Origin: an uncultured Proteiniphilum sp.
GTDB lineage: Bacteria; Bacteroidota; Bacteroidia; Bacteroidales; Dysgonomonadaceae
DNA length: 64,000 nucleotides
Reading direction: 5' to 3'
Assembly (NCBI RefSeq): GCF_937873925.1
Contig: NZ_CALNAT010000223.1
Coordinates: forward strand, 44,493 to 108,492
Shown one piece after another: positions 8,259-17,738 of this stretch (its first letter is position 1; each line of letters starts with the position of its first letter). A program made the translations under genes and the position numbers. The notes under the pieces are model-generated. The model searched no databases, was not told where the DNA came from, and was given only the letters and a program-made list of their open reading frames with translations.

Positions 8259-11200
8259 ATGAAACACTTATCTCTCCGTTTTTTTCCCGCTTTATTTGCA
8301 GTTATTCTTCTGCTGTCAACCGGATGCAATACAAAAAGTACCAAAGAGATTGATCCTGAGTTTGCCCGCTACATCTCGGCATTTACGTATGGGAACGTCT
8401 CTTCCGACGCATTTATCCAAGTCGAACTTGTGCAGGAGATCCCTGCCGTGGAATTGAATGCGGAAATAAAAGAGAAACTGTTTTCGTTCTCTCCTTCATT
8501 GAAAGGACAAACTTTCTGGGTGAACGGGAACACCCTCCGTTTTCTGCCTGATCCGGGAGAATTGGAGCCGGGAAAGGAATACAATATTACTTTCCATTTG
8601 GGAAAAGTGCTGGAGGTAGAAGAAAAATTCCGGCAATTTAACTTTTCTATCCGTGTAAATGAGCAGAGTTTTACTGCCGATGTACTTCCGTTTTCACCGA
8701 TCAGCACCTCAGATCTGACGTGGAACATGGTGGAGGCCACGCTTAATTTATCCAATCCCGTTTCGTCGGATGACGTTGGTAAAATGTTCGATGTAAAAGG
8801 GGTACCACATAAGCATATCCGTGTAATGCCCGCCGGCATCACCTCGTTCCGTGTTGTGATAGACAGCCTGCAACGGACAGATAAGCGCGAACAATATTTA
8901 CTGACTATTGACGGAAAAGCAATAAATTCAAAAAAGAAACTCGAATATACGATCGATATTCCTGCCTTTTCAAAGGAATATTTTGAAGTGACGGATGTAC
9001 GTGTGATACAGGCATCCGACCCCCATATCCGGCTTACTTTCAGCGACCCCGTTTCACAAACGCAGGATCTGGAAGGATTGATCGTGCCCTCCGGCGTGAA
9101 TAACTTCACTTACCGCATCGACAAGAATGTGATCAAAATATATCCTGAAACTTTTCCGAAAGAGAAAATAGACCTGCAAATTCATCAGGGCATCCAAAAT
9201 AACTCCGGCCTGAGCCTTGACAAGACCTATCTCTATCAACTGCAGATAGAGGACGACAAACCGCAGATAAAATTCGAGAAGAGCGGAAATATCCTCCCTG
9301 ATGCAGAACAGTTATTGCTGCCCTTCAGCGCCGTAAACCTGTGGGCGGTGGATGCGAAAGTGATAAAAGTGTATCGCAACAACCTCCTCTATTACCTGCA
9401 ATCCTCTTCGCTGAACAACAACCAGTCGGGCGGCGAGTTACGTCGTTTCGGGCGACTGGTAATGAAAAAACGTATCCGTCTGGACAGGGATAAACAGTTG
9501 GATCTGTCAAAATGGAACAACTTTACCATCGATCTTTCGCAAATGATCGAAAAAGATCCGGGCGCATTGTATATGGTGCAGCTTTCGATGCGATCCGATT
9601 ATTCGCTGTATGCCTGCGACGGAATGCGGCCGCAGGTTCCCAATGATGTGAATATGAACCGTTTCTCCGATAGCGAAATCTCAGAAGAGGACGAGGCGGT
9701 ATGGGATGAAACATCGCCATATTACTACGAACCGATCGACTGGAGCGGATATAAATGGGAAGAGCGCGACGACCCGTGTAAGCCGACTTATTATATGAGT
9801 TACGAACGTATGGCGCAGACAATGGTAATGGCATCTAACGTGGGTATCATCGCCAAAGCGGGACAAGACCACACCATGAGTGTTGCTGTGACCGATATCC
9901 TTACTACCCAGCCTATGTCCGGAGCGGACGTGACCGTGTATAATTATCAGATGCAGGTATTGGGTTCGGCCAAGACCGACGGCAACGGTTTTGCGGAAAT
10001 CGACTATAAAAAGGGGCGTCCGTTTGTGGTAACGGCTGCCAAAAGCGGTGACATCGGCTACCTGGAAGTGAAGGAAGAGGCGTCGTTATCGCTCAGCCGG
10101 TTCGATGTAAGCGGAAAAGAGATACAAAAAGGACTGAAAGGGTATGTATATGCGGAGCGGGGCGTTTGGCGTCCCGGCGATACCATTTTCGTATCGTTCA
10201 TCCTGGAAGATAAGGAAAGAAAATTGCCGGAAGGACATCCCGTGACACTCGAAGTGTATACGCCCCGGGGGCAATTTTATCAAAGGCAGGTAAAGAGTGA
10301 CGGTGTAAACGGGTTCTACACCTTCAGCGTCACTACCGATCCGGCTGCGGAGACCGGGATGTGGCAGGGCCTGGTAAAGGTGGGCGGAACAACTTTCCAC
10401 AAGTCGCTTCGCATAGAAACCATTAAACCCAACCGGCTGAGAGTCCGTCTGGATACAGACTCCATCATCGACGCGGCGAATGGCGTTATTTCCGGTACAC
10501 TCACATCGCAGTGGCTGCACGGTGCGCCTGCTTCGAATCTGAAGGCGGAGGTGGACCTGACGCTCTACGCATCCGATAACCCGTTCAAAGGATATACCGG
10601 CTATTCGTTCAATAATCCGGTAGTGAACTTCGAAACAAGTAAGACGAAAATATTCGAAGGAGTGCTCAATGCTTCCGGCGTGGCGAGTGTGAACGCGAAA
10701 GTGCCCGTGGCCGAAAATGCTCCGGGGATGTTGCGCGGGAATATCCTTTCACGCGTATACGAAGCCGGTGGGGATATGAGTTTTTATGCCCAGACGGTCT
10801 TTTATTCGCCTTATAAAACGTATGTAGGCGTGAAATCACCTGCTGTACGTGCCGGCGAGTTTCTGGAAACCGACAGGCCTGTCTCGTTTGATGTGGTTAC
10901 GGTGAATGCTTACGGCAAACCCGTTTCGGGAAGTGTGGAATACAGCGTTTACAAACTCAACTGGAGTTGGTGGTGGAACAGTACCGGAGAAGATCTGGGC
11001 GCTTACGTGAACAATACTGCCGCTAACGTAGTGGCAAACGGGGAAGTGACACTCACCAACGGAAAAGGAAAAATCGATTTTCAGGTGGATTATCCCGATT
11101 GGGGACGCTATCTGCTGCTGTTGAAGGATAAGTCGGGCAAGCATGCCACCGGAACGGTCTTTTATGTCGATTGGCCCTCGTGGCGGGGACGCTCAGCCAA

Positions 11201-13832
11201 AACCGACCCGGAAGGGTTGACAATGCTGTCTTTCTCTACCGACAAACCGTCTTATGAAGCGGGTGAGAAGGCAACGGTCATTATCCCCAAAAGTTCGCAA
11301 GGCCGTGTACTGATCAGCATCGAAAACGGGTCGGGAATACTGCATCGCGAATGGGTAAAAACCTCTGAGGAAGAAGATACGAAATATGTGATAGAAGTGA
11401 CCGAGAAAATGGCCCCCAATTTCTATATTTTCGCTACGATGCTGCAACCGCATGCGCAGACCGTGAACGACCTGCCTATCCGTATGTACGGTGTGGTGAA
11501 CGTGGGTGTGGAAAACAAAAACAGTATTCTCGAGCCGGTTATCCGGATGCCTGACACGCTTCATCCCGAAAAAGAATTCACGGTCTCAGTATCGGAAAAA
11601 TCAAAAAAACCGATGACGTATACGCTTGCTATTGTAGATGAAGGGTTACTCGATCTGACCGCTTTCAAAACGCCGAATGCGTGGAGCGAGTTTTATGCCC
11701 GTGAAGCCCTCGGCGTACGCACATGGGATCTGTTCGACCGCGTACTGGGGGCAAACAGCGGCCTCATGGGGCCGTTGCTGAGCATCGGCGGCGATGAAGC
11801 GCTGAACCCGTCGCGCGACAATGTGAACCGTTTTAAACCTATTGTGAAATTCCTTGGGCCGTTTGCCTTGAAAAGCGGTGAGACAAAAGCGCATACAATC
11901 CGGCTTCCCCAGTATATCGGGTCGGTACGTGTGATGGTGGTGGCCGGAGGAAACGGCGCCTATGGCAGCGCGGATAAAACCGTTGCCGTGAAAAACGACC
12001 TGATGACGCTTTCCACGCTTCCGCGCGTGATGGGGCCGGGGGAAGAGGTATGGCTTCCGGTCAATGTTTTCGCGATGGGAAATAACGTGAAAAATGTGCA
12101 GGTCTCCATTCGGACAAAGGGACTGCTTACACCGACGGACGGAACTGCCAAGAGCGTATCGTTTGACAAACCGGGCGATAAGATCGTGTTCTTTAAACTT
12201 GCCTCCGGCAAGGAGATCGGCGCCGAACAAGTGGAAATTAAAGCTTCGGGGAACGGCATATCGTTCACTGAGACCATCGATATTGCTGTCCGTAACCCAA
12301 ATCCACCGATAGTACTGACACAGGCTCAACTCATCGAACCGGGAGGGTCGGCAACACTCAACATTCAAACCGATGGTGTGGAACCTGGTGATTGGGCGAC
12401 CCTCGAACTTTCGCGTTTGCCCAGTGTGAATTTCAGTCGGAATATGAATTATTTGCTGGAGTATCCGCATGGGTGTTCCGAACAGATCACCTCCCAAGCT
12501 TTTCCGTTACTTTATATTGAAGAATTTACTGTGTTAAAGGAAGATGAAAAGAAGCGGATGACGGCGAAAGTGGATGAGGTGATCCGCATACTTTCATCGC
12601 GGCAATTAGCTGATGGCGGTTTTATGTTCTGGTATGGAGACAACTACGCATCGGAATGGGTAAGCAGCTATGCGGGCCATTTTCTGATTGAGGCGAAAAA
12701 CAGGGGGTATGAAGTACCGGAGACCGTGCTGTCGCGATGGACCCAGTTTCAGAGGCGGCTCGCACAGAACTGGCTGCCCACAAATCCCACCCATAGCTAT
12801 TACGCTGTTTCGATGACCGACTTGCAGCAGGCGTACCGTTTGTACACCCTGGCGCTGAGCGGAAATACGGAACTTGGCGCTATGAACCGTATGCGTGAAT
12901 TGACCGGTCTGTCGCTGCAGGCGCGCTGGCGATTGGCCGCCGCATATGCCCTGGCAGGTAGAAAGGATGTAGCCAATTCGCTTGTTTTCAATGCGTCGGA
13001 TGTAGTGGAAGAGTATGACTTCAATAACGATACCTATGGAACCTCCGGACGGGATCAGGCGATGATCCTGGAAACCTACCTCCTGCTGGACAATGTGGAG
13101 AAAGCAATGTTGTTGGCGCCGTCGGTGGCACAGTCGTTGTCTTCCGGTTATATCTCCACACAAACCGCAGCATTCGGACTGGTGGCCATGGCGCAACTCG
13201 CCGCGAAAATAGGCACGGGAAATATCGATATCGACTGGACGTTGAACGGCGGGAAAATGGAGGGGGTAAATACGCCGAAAGCAATATATCAGGTAGATAT
13301 AAATCCGGCGATGAACCTTTCGGTAAGCCTTACCAACAAAGGAAGCGGCAAACTCTATGCCCGGCTTTCGGCACGAACACGCCCGCAGATTGATTCTAAT
13401 TACGAGCCGGCACAGGGGCGGTTTAAACTCTCGGTACGGTATGTCGATCTGAACGGCAGCCCGTTGAATGTGGAATCACTTCCGCAGGGAGCGGAATTCA
13501 CGGCGGTGGTAACCGTACAGAACGGTGTAGAGCAGGCATTTACCGATCTGGCGTTGACACAGGTCTTCCCGTCGGGTTGGGAAATTTTCAATGAGCGGAT
13601 GCTCGGAGGGGATGCCGCCGCCCCCGACGCCGGGTACACTTACCGGGATATTCGTGACGACCGTGTACTGACCTATTTCAATCTCGGCGCCGGACAGACA
13701 AAAACATTCCGTGTGCGTCTGCAGGCGGCTTACCGAGGTAATTATTACCTGCCGCCGGTATCGTGCCAGGCAATGTATGCGCCGCAGGAAGAAGCCAGAA
13801 ACAAGGGAATGTGGATAAAGGTCGCGGAATAA
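8259..13832 (+). CDS. bacterial alpha-2-macroglobulin, lipoprotein with thioester
   Basis: Very large (1857 residues) periplasmic or surface protease trap. The signal ends in a lipobox, LLLSTGC with Cys23, so it is probably lipid-anchored. The middle has repeated beta-sandwich MG domains, including the VYAERGVWRPGDT and LRRDL-like segments typical of YfhM-type proteins. The thioester motif GCSEQ is intact, with Cys near residue 1406, followed by an alpha/alpha thioester domain (RQLADGGFMFWYGD) and a C-terminal receptor-like sandwich. The family traps attacking proteases by covalent linkage. pbpC lies 257 bases downstream on the same strand; this pairing is well known and suggests coupled defence and peptidoglycan repair. 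The gap between them holds a long palindrome. Confidence 0.96.
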   Translation: MKHLSLRFFPALFAVILLLSTGCNTKSTKEIDPEFARYISAFTYGNVSSDAFIQVELVQEIPAVELNAEIKEKLFSFSPSLKGQTFWVNGNTLRFLPDPGELEPGKEYNITFHLGKVLEVEEKFRQFNFSIRVNEQSFTADVLPFSPISTSDLTWNMVEATLNLSNPVSSDDVGKMFDVKGVPHKHIRVMPAGITSFRVVIDSLQRTDKREQYLLTIDGKAINSKKKLEYTIDIPAFSKEYFEVTDVRVIQASDPHIRLTFSDPVSQTQDLEGLIVPSGVNNFTYRIDKNVIKIYPETFPKEKIDLQIHQGIQNNSGLSLDKTYLYQLQIEDDKPQIKFEKSGNILPDAEQLLLPFSAVNLWAVDAKVIKVYRNNLLYYLQSSSLNNNQSGGELRRFGRLVMKKRIRLDRDKQLDLSKWNNFTIDLSQMIEKDPGALYMVQLSMRSDYSLYACDGMRPQVPNDVNMNRFSDSEISEEDEAVWDETSPYYYEPIDWSGYKWEERDDPCKPTYYMSYERMAQTMVMASNVGIIAKAGQDHTMSVAVTDILTTQPMSGADVTVYNYQMQVLGSAKTDGNGFAEIDYKKGRPFVVTAAKSGDIGYLEVKEEASLSLSRFDVSGKEIQKGLKGYVYAERGVWRPGDTIFVSFILEDKERKLPEGHPVTLEVYTPRGQFYQRQVKSDGVNGFYTFSVTTDPAAETGMWQGLVKVGGTTFHKSLRIETIKPNRLRVRLDTDSIIDAANGVISGTLTSQWLHGAPASNLKAEVDLTLYASDNPFKGYTGYSFNNPVVNFETSKTKIFEGVLNASGVASVNAKVPVAENAPGMLRGNILSRVYEAGGDMSFYAQTVFYSPYKTYVGVKSPAVRAGEFLETDRPVSFDVVTVNAYGKPVSGSVEYSVYKLNWSWWWNSTGEDLGAYVNNTAANVVANGEVTLTNGKGKIDFQVDYPDWGRYLLLLKDKSGKHATGTVFYVDWPSWRGRSAKTDPEGLTMLSFSTDKPSYEAGEKATVIIPKSSQGRVLISIENGSGILHREWVKTSEEEDTKYVIEVTEKMAPNFYIFATMLQPHAQTVNDLPIRMYGVVNVGVENKNSILEPVIRMPDTLHPEKEFTVSVSEKSKKPMTYTLAIVDEGLLDLTAFKTPNAWSEFYAREALGVRTWDLFDRVLGANSGLMGPLLSIGGDEALNPSRDNVNRFKPIVKFLGPFALKSGETKAHTIRLPQYIGSVRVMVVAGGNGAYGSADKTVAVKNDLMTLSTLPRVMGPGEEVWLPVNVFAMGNNVKNVQVSIRTKGLLTPTDGTAKSVSFDKPGDKIVFFKLASGKEIGAEQVEIKASGNGISFTETIDIAVRNPNPPIVLTQAQLIEPGGSATLNIQTDGVEPGDWATLELSRLPSVNFSRNMNYLLEYPHGCSEQITSQAFPLLYIEEFTVLKEDEKKRMTAKVDEVIRILSSRQLADGGFMFWYGDNYASEWVSSYAGHFLIEAKNRGYEVPETVLSRWTQFQRRLAQNWLPTNPTHSYYAVSMTDLQQAYRLYTLALSGNTELGAMNRMRELTGLSLQARWRLAAAYALAGRKDVANSLVFNASDVVEEYDFNNDTYGTSGRDQAMILETYLLLDNVEKAMLLAPSVAQSLSSGYISTQTAAFGLVAMAQLAAKIGTGNIDIDWTLNGGKMEGVNTPKAIYQVDINPAMNLSVSLTNKGSGKLYARLSARTRPQIDSNYEPAQGRFKLSVRYVDLNGSPLNVESLPQGAEFTAVVTVQNGVEQAFTDLALTQVFPSGWEIFNERMLGGDAAAPDAGYTYRDIRDDRVLTYFNLGAGQTKTFRVRLQAAYRGNYYLPPVSCQAMYAPQEEARNKGMWIKVAE

Positions 13833-13855
13833 TAAAATAATTAATTCAATTTTCG

Positions 13856-14044
13856 CAAGTTGTATGATTACAACTAAATCATTCGACTGACGATGTTTTG
13901 TGACCCATTTCAACTCGCATTCGCTAAAAGAGTAGAACTCGCTTCGCTTCAGACAGCTACTCTTTTAACGCTTCTTGCGAGCTATGGGTATCCCGCAAAA
14001 CATCTAAAAGTCTCTGCTCTAGTTGTATACATTCCGTCGACTTG
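13856..14044. repeat. 189 bp extended imperfect palindrome between A2M and pbpC
   Basis: Nested complementary arms: CAAGT 13856-13860 with ACTTG 14040-14044; ACAACTA 13870-13876 with TAGTTGT 14020-14026; GATGTTTTG 13892-13900 with CAAAACATC 13996-14004; ACCCAT 13903-13908 with ATGGGT 13984-13989; CTCGCA 13914-13919 with TGCGAG 13976-13981; TAAAAGAGTAG 13925-13935 with CTACTCTTTTA 13957-13967. In total about 44 base pairs could form. No poly-T follows, so it is not a standard terminator. It may be an RNA structure inside the A2M-pbpC transcript or a MITE-like insertion. Confidence 0.75.
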
Positions 14045-14089
14045 TAATAAAACTATTGAGAACAGATTGATGTGGGTAGAGTAAGTGGA

Positions 14090-16495
14090 ATGATAAAGGA
14101 TGCCGTAAAGAAGATAAGAGGGCGTATGGCCTCATACGTGGAAACGTTGTTGAAATGGTTTCGAGCGTTGAATCCACAGAAAAAAATCGTTCTGTCGGCA
14201 TTCGCTTTCCTGCTGATCTGGTACCTTTTTTCTCTGCCGGGTACGTTGTTCGATTCGCCATACAGTACGCTGGTCTCCGACCGGAACGGAGAACTGTTAG
14301 GCGCGCGCATCGCATCCGACGGGCAATGGCGATTTCCACCGGCCGACAGTGTACCCGGGAAATATGAAACCTGCCTTATCCAGTTTGAGGACAGGTATTT
14401 TCGCTGTCATCCGGGCGTGAATCCGTGGTCGCTTGGCAGGGCCATGATACAGAACGTGAAAGCGGGCAGGATAGTGAGCGGCGGAAGTACCATCACCATG
14501 CAGACCGTCCGGTTGATGCGCCAGCATAAACGTACCTATTTTGAGAAGCTGATCGAAGTCATTCTTGCTACGCGACTCGAATTATCGCGTTCTAAAGAAC
14601 AAATCCTGGCCTTGTATGCCTCGCACGCACCGATGGGAGGGAACGTAGTAGGTGTCGATGCTGCATCGTGGCGCTATTTCGGGCACGGTGCCGTATCGCT
14701 CTCGTGGGCGGAAGCGGCTGTACTGGCTGTATTACCCAATTCGCCCGCGATGATGCATTTCGGTCGCGACCGGGAAGGGTTGCTGCAGAAACGCAACCGT
14801 CTTCTGCGCCAATTGCTCGACAAAAACATCATTGCCCGGACAGATTACGAACTGGCCGTGTCGGAACCATTACCCGCTCATCCGCATCCCCTGCCCCAAA
14901 TCGCGCCTCACCTGGTGACGCAGGCCTATTTGCAAAATCCTGGAAACCATATCCGGTCTACTGTCGATAAACATCTACAAATGCGGACTGAAGAGGTATT
15001 AGACCGCTGGAATACCGAATTCTCGCAAAACGGTATCTTCAACCTTGCCGCGCTGATTGTCGACCTGGAGACGAACGAGGTGCTCTCCTACACCGGAAAC
15101 GTGGGATTCGGCGCCAATGCCTACGGCAGCCAGGTCGATATTATTCAAGCGCCCCGGAGTACGGGCAGCATACTGAAACCGTTTCTCTATTGCGCGATGT
15201 TGCAGGAGGGTAGACTGCTACCCACGGAATTGCTTCCCGATGTCCCCATCAATATAAACGGTTTCGCCCCCCAGAATTTCAGTCTGAAGTATGATGGAGC
15301 AGTCCATGCCGATGAGGCGCTGGCGCGCTCGTTAAATGTCCCTTCAGTGATTTCTTTACGGAAATACGGTGTACCGAAGTTTTACGATCTTTTGAAAAAG
15401 ACAGGATTAACCACGCTCAACCGTCCGGCCGATCATTACGGACTTTCCCTGATCCTCGGCGGTACGGAAGGTACGTTGTGGGACATTGCCAACGCATATG
15501 CCGGGATGGCGCATGCCGTGACGGATTATAACCGCGACGGAACATATTACGAGCGGGAGAAGTTCAGGTTGTTGCACGATCATCCCCCTGCAGAACGGAA
15601 AAAAGACGAATCGCCGGTATTCAATGCCGGCGCTGCATGGCTTACGTTGCAGGCTTTGACCAACGTGAACCGTCCGGAAGAACTGAACTGGCACTTTGTT
15701 CCGTCTGTCCGGAAAGTTGCGTGGAAAACGGGCACCAGTTACGGATTCCGTGATGCGTGGTCGGTGGGTGTCACGCCGAAATACCTTGTCGCCGTATGGA
15801 CGGGGAATGCAAGCGGTGAAGGCCGCCCGGGACTTACAGGCGCGCGTACGGCGGCACAGGTGATGTTCGACCTGTTCAACTTTCTACCTGCTACCGGCTG
15901 GTTTAAACCGCCCTACGGCGAACTGGCCGAAGCGGCTATATGTCGTAAAAGCGGACAACTGCGGGGAATGTATTGCCCCGAAAGTTCTGTCGATACCCTG
16001 TTGGTTCCGGCAAAAGGGTTGCAGGGAGCGGTCTGCAGTTATCACAAACGAATTCATGTGTCGGACGACGGACAATACCGGGTGTATGAACAATGTGCCG
16101 GGGACAGGGGTATTCGTTCCGTTTCATGGTTCCTGTTGCCGCCCTCGTGGGAATGGTACTACAAGCAACACCATCCGGATTATCGCTCACTGCCTCCTTT
16201 TTCACCCGAATGTGCTTCCGGGAGTGTATCCGATGCGGTGATGCAATTTATCTATCCTTATCCGGGTGCGGTGCTCAGAATAACGAAACAATTAGACGGC
16301 TCCCGAGGCAAAGCCGTTTTTGAGCTGGCGCACCGGAACCCGTCGGTACGCGTTTTCTGGCATCTCAATGAAAACTATCTGGGGGAAACGTCAAATATCC
16401 ATCAACTGGAACTCTCTCCCGATGCGGGCGAACATACCCTTACCGTGGTAGATGTGGATGGCAATTCGTTGACAATACGGTTTAAGGTCGAATAA
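14090..16495 (+). CDS. pbpC: penicillin-binding protein 1C
   Basis: Bifunctional peptidoglycan synthase anchored in the inner membrane. It has an N-terminal transmembrane helix (IVLSAFAFLLIWYLFSLPG), then a GT51 glycosyltransferase with EDRYFRCHPGVN and GGSTITMQTVRL, a transpeptidase with STGSILKPF (SxxK), RSLNVP (SxN) and KTGTSYGFRDAW (KTG), and a C-terminal BiPBP_C beta domain. It is about 801 residues from the ATG at 14090. An in-frame GTG at 14072 would add six residues and cannot be excluded. The gene partner upstream is alpha-2-macroglobulin, the classic arrangement for this PBP. Confidence 0.96.
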   Translation: MIKDAVKKIRGRMASYVETLLKWFRALNPQKKIVLSAFAFLLIWYLFSLPGTLFDSPYSTLVSDRNGELLGARIASDGQWRFPPADSVPGKYETCLIQFEDRYFRCHPGVNPWSLGRAMIQNVKAGRIVSGGSTITMQTVRLMRQHKRTYFEKLIEVILATRLELSRSKEQILALYASHAPMGGNVVGVDAASWRYFGHGAVSLSWAEAAVLAVLPNSPAMMHFGRDREGLLQKRNRLLRQLLDKNIIARTDYELAVSEPLPAHPHPLPQIAPHLVTQAYLQNPGNHIRSTVDKHLQMRTEEVLDRWNTEFSQNGIFNLAALIVDLETNEVLSYTGNVGFGANAYGSQVDIIQAPRSTGSILKPFLYCAMLQEGRLLPTELLPDVPININGFAPQNFSLKYDGAVHADEALARSLNVPSVISLRKYGVPKFYDLLKKTGLTTLNRPADHYGLSLILGGTEGTLWDIANAYAGMAHAVTDYNRDGTYYEREKFRLLHDHPPAERKKDESPVFNAGAAWLTLQALTNVNRPEELNWHFVPSVRKVAWKTGTSYGFRDAWSVGVTPKYLVAVWTGNASGEGRPGLTGARTAAQVMFDLFNFLPATGWFKPPYGELAEAAICRKSGQLRGMYCPESSVDTLLVPAKGLQGAVCSYHKRIHVSDDGQYRVYEQCAGDRGIRSVSWFLLPPSWEWYYKQHHPDYRSLPPFSPECASGSVSDAVMQFIYPYPGAVLRITKQLDGSRGKAVFELAHRNPSVRVFWHLNENYLGETSNIHQLELSPDAGEHTLTVVDVDGNSLTIRFKVE

Positions 16496-16556
16496 ATGTA
16501 TATGTATAGTACCTCTTCAGGTGTACGGAAGACGGCAAATATTATGTGGCCTATTT

Positions 16557-16856
16557 TTATTCGTTTAGTCTTTCTTCAACATCCATACTTTGGTGAAGTA
16601 TTCTGATGATTTCTACTATTTCCTCCGATTTCCTGTATTTGTAAAATATCAGATGAGACTTTACTTTGGAACATCTGTAATTCTTCCGTATGCGAGAAAA
16701 ATCCTTTCCTGATAAAGGGTTTCTTATGATATATTCGATTTCGTCAAAAATCAGATTATAATATCTGTCCGCTTGTTCGACAGACCACGTTTCAACCGTA
16801 TAAAGCCAAATGTTCTCGATATCTTCAAACGCTTTTTCACTTATCTCAAATTTCAT
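16557..16856 (-). CDS. ParE/RelE-family toxin
   Basis: 99-residue basic protein of the ParE/RelE fold. MKFEISEKAFEDIENIWLYT is the typical helix after the first strand, the middle has YYNLIFDEIEYIIRNPLSGK, and KSHLIFYKYRKSEEIVEIIR is the conserved strand pair with the C-terminal ILH motif. ParE members poison gyrase and RelE members cut mRNA; the length and helical insertion fit ParE better. The gene overlaps the 3' end of the antitoxin gene by 11 bases, the usual translationally coupled order of antitoxin first. Confidence 0.9.
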   Translation of the reverse strand: MKFEISEKAFEDIENIWLYTVETWSVEQADRYYNLIFDEIEYIIRNPLSGKDFSRIRKNYRCSKVKSHLIFYKYRKSEEIVEIIRILHQSMDVEERLNE

Positions 16857-17100
16857 TTCTTAAGTGTTTTTCGTGAAGATTGGAAAGGGCTTTTTCTTTG
16901 TCAAAGTTCGAAATCATTCCCGATTTTTCACCTGCTTTCAATTCGTTTACAAGAATTCTAGTTTTGTTTTCTTGCTGTTCAAATAACCGTAAGGCAGTTC
17001 TCACGACTTCGCTTGCCGACGCATATTTTCCTGATTTGACTTGTTCATTTATAAAGTTGTCAAAATATTCTCCAAGCAATATTGATGTGTTTTTTGCCAT
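16846..17100 (-). CDS. ParD-like antitoxin (ribbon-helix-helix)
   Basis: 84-residue protein starting MAKNTSILLGEYFDNFINEQ, with GKYASASEVVRTALRLFEQQ as the ribbon-helix-helix DNA-binding and dimer region. The C-terminal acidic/polar tail probably wraps the toxin. It neutralises the ParE product and normally represses its own promoter. A -7 box sits 26 bases upstream, and the antitoxin-toxin pair forms a two-gene operon. Confidence 0.9.
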   Translation of the reverse strand: MAKNTSILLGEYFDNFINEQVKSGKYASASEVVRTALRLFEQQENKTRILVNELKAGEKSGMISNFDKEKALSNLHEKHLRNEI

Positions 17101-17125
17101 AATTTTTTCTTTTTAGTTAGCCTTA

Positions 17126-17133
17126 CAAATATA
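17126..17133 (-). promoter_or_regulatory. -7 box of the parDE-type operon
   Basis: The minus strand reads TATATTTG (TAnnTTTG), about 26 bases before the antitoxin ATG. Predicted transcription would begin within about 20 bases of the start codon. Confidence 0.6.
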
Positions 17134-17738
17134 CCAATTTATGGTACTCCTGCAAAATTTCTAATATTTTTTTCGTGTATGACATTGGCGTCCAATATTA
17201 CTTTCTTTTCTTAAACTCCCCTTGATATGTTATGGAATTGTTCCGCATGGATATTTGTGGGTGTACAATAATCTCAGATTTAATTATCTGTAAAAACATA
17301 CTATTTCTATATCGAATCCAGTATGATTAAACACTGAGTCGGCTCTGGTAAAATCAATGGGAAACAAATAAAATTCTTACTCTTTTTCTTTCAAATCTTC
17401 AAAAGATAAGAGAACTTCCCTGATAGATCAAGATAAAATTAGACAACTTATGGGAAAAAGGCACTTCAGGTCTTTTTTATATTTATTTTTGTTCTCTAAA
17501 TTATTATGATGATTATCGTTCCTTTACAAAATACGCTGCGTAAAGGGTAATATCATCCATTTACGAACAAGCCCAAAAGAATTCTTATGGAAAAAGAGTG
17601 ATAAGAGAATGTACGACCAATGATTTTAATTCTGTTTTTGAATTACTTAAACAACTTTGCATTTCACAGAAAAGAAGCATATCTATTTTATGAAAATTCA
17701 GGGTATGAAAACAGAGTCTATTTGTTTTCAAAAGAAAT
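17134..17738. other. gene-free gap with a scrap of the EamA gene 3' end
   Basis: About 600 AT-rich bases without a credible gene. Positions 17241-17264 match 18572-18595, inside the 3' end of the downstream EamA gene, at 23 of 24 bases (shared word GATATTTGTGGGTGT). The translated scrap reads SAWIFVGV against SALIFVGV in the intact protein and then stops. It is probably the tail of a lost paralogue. Nothing else recognisable. Confidence 0.5.
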
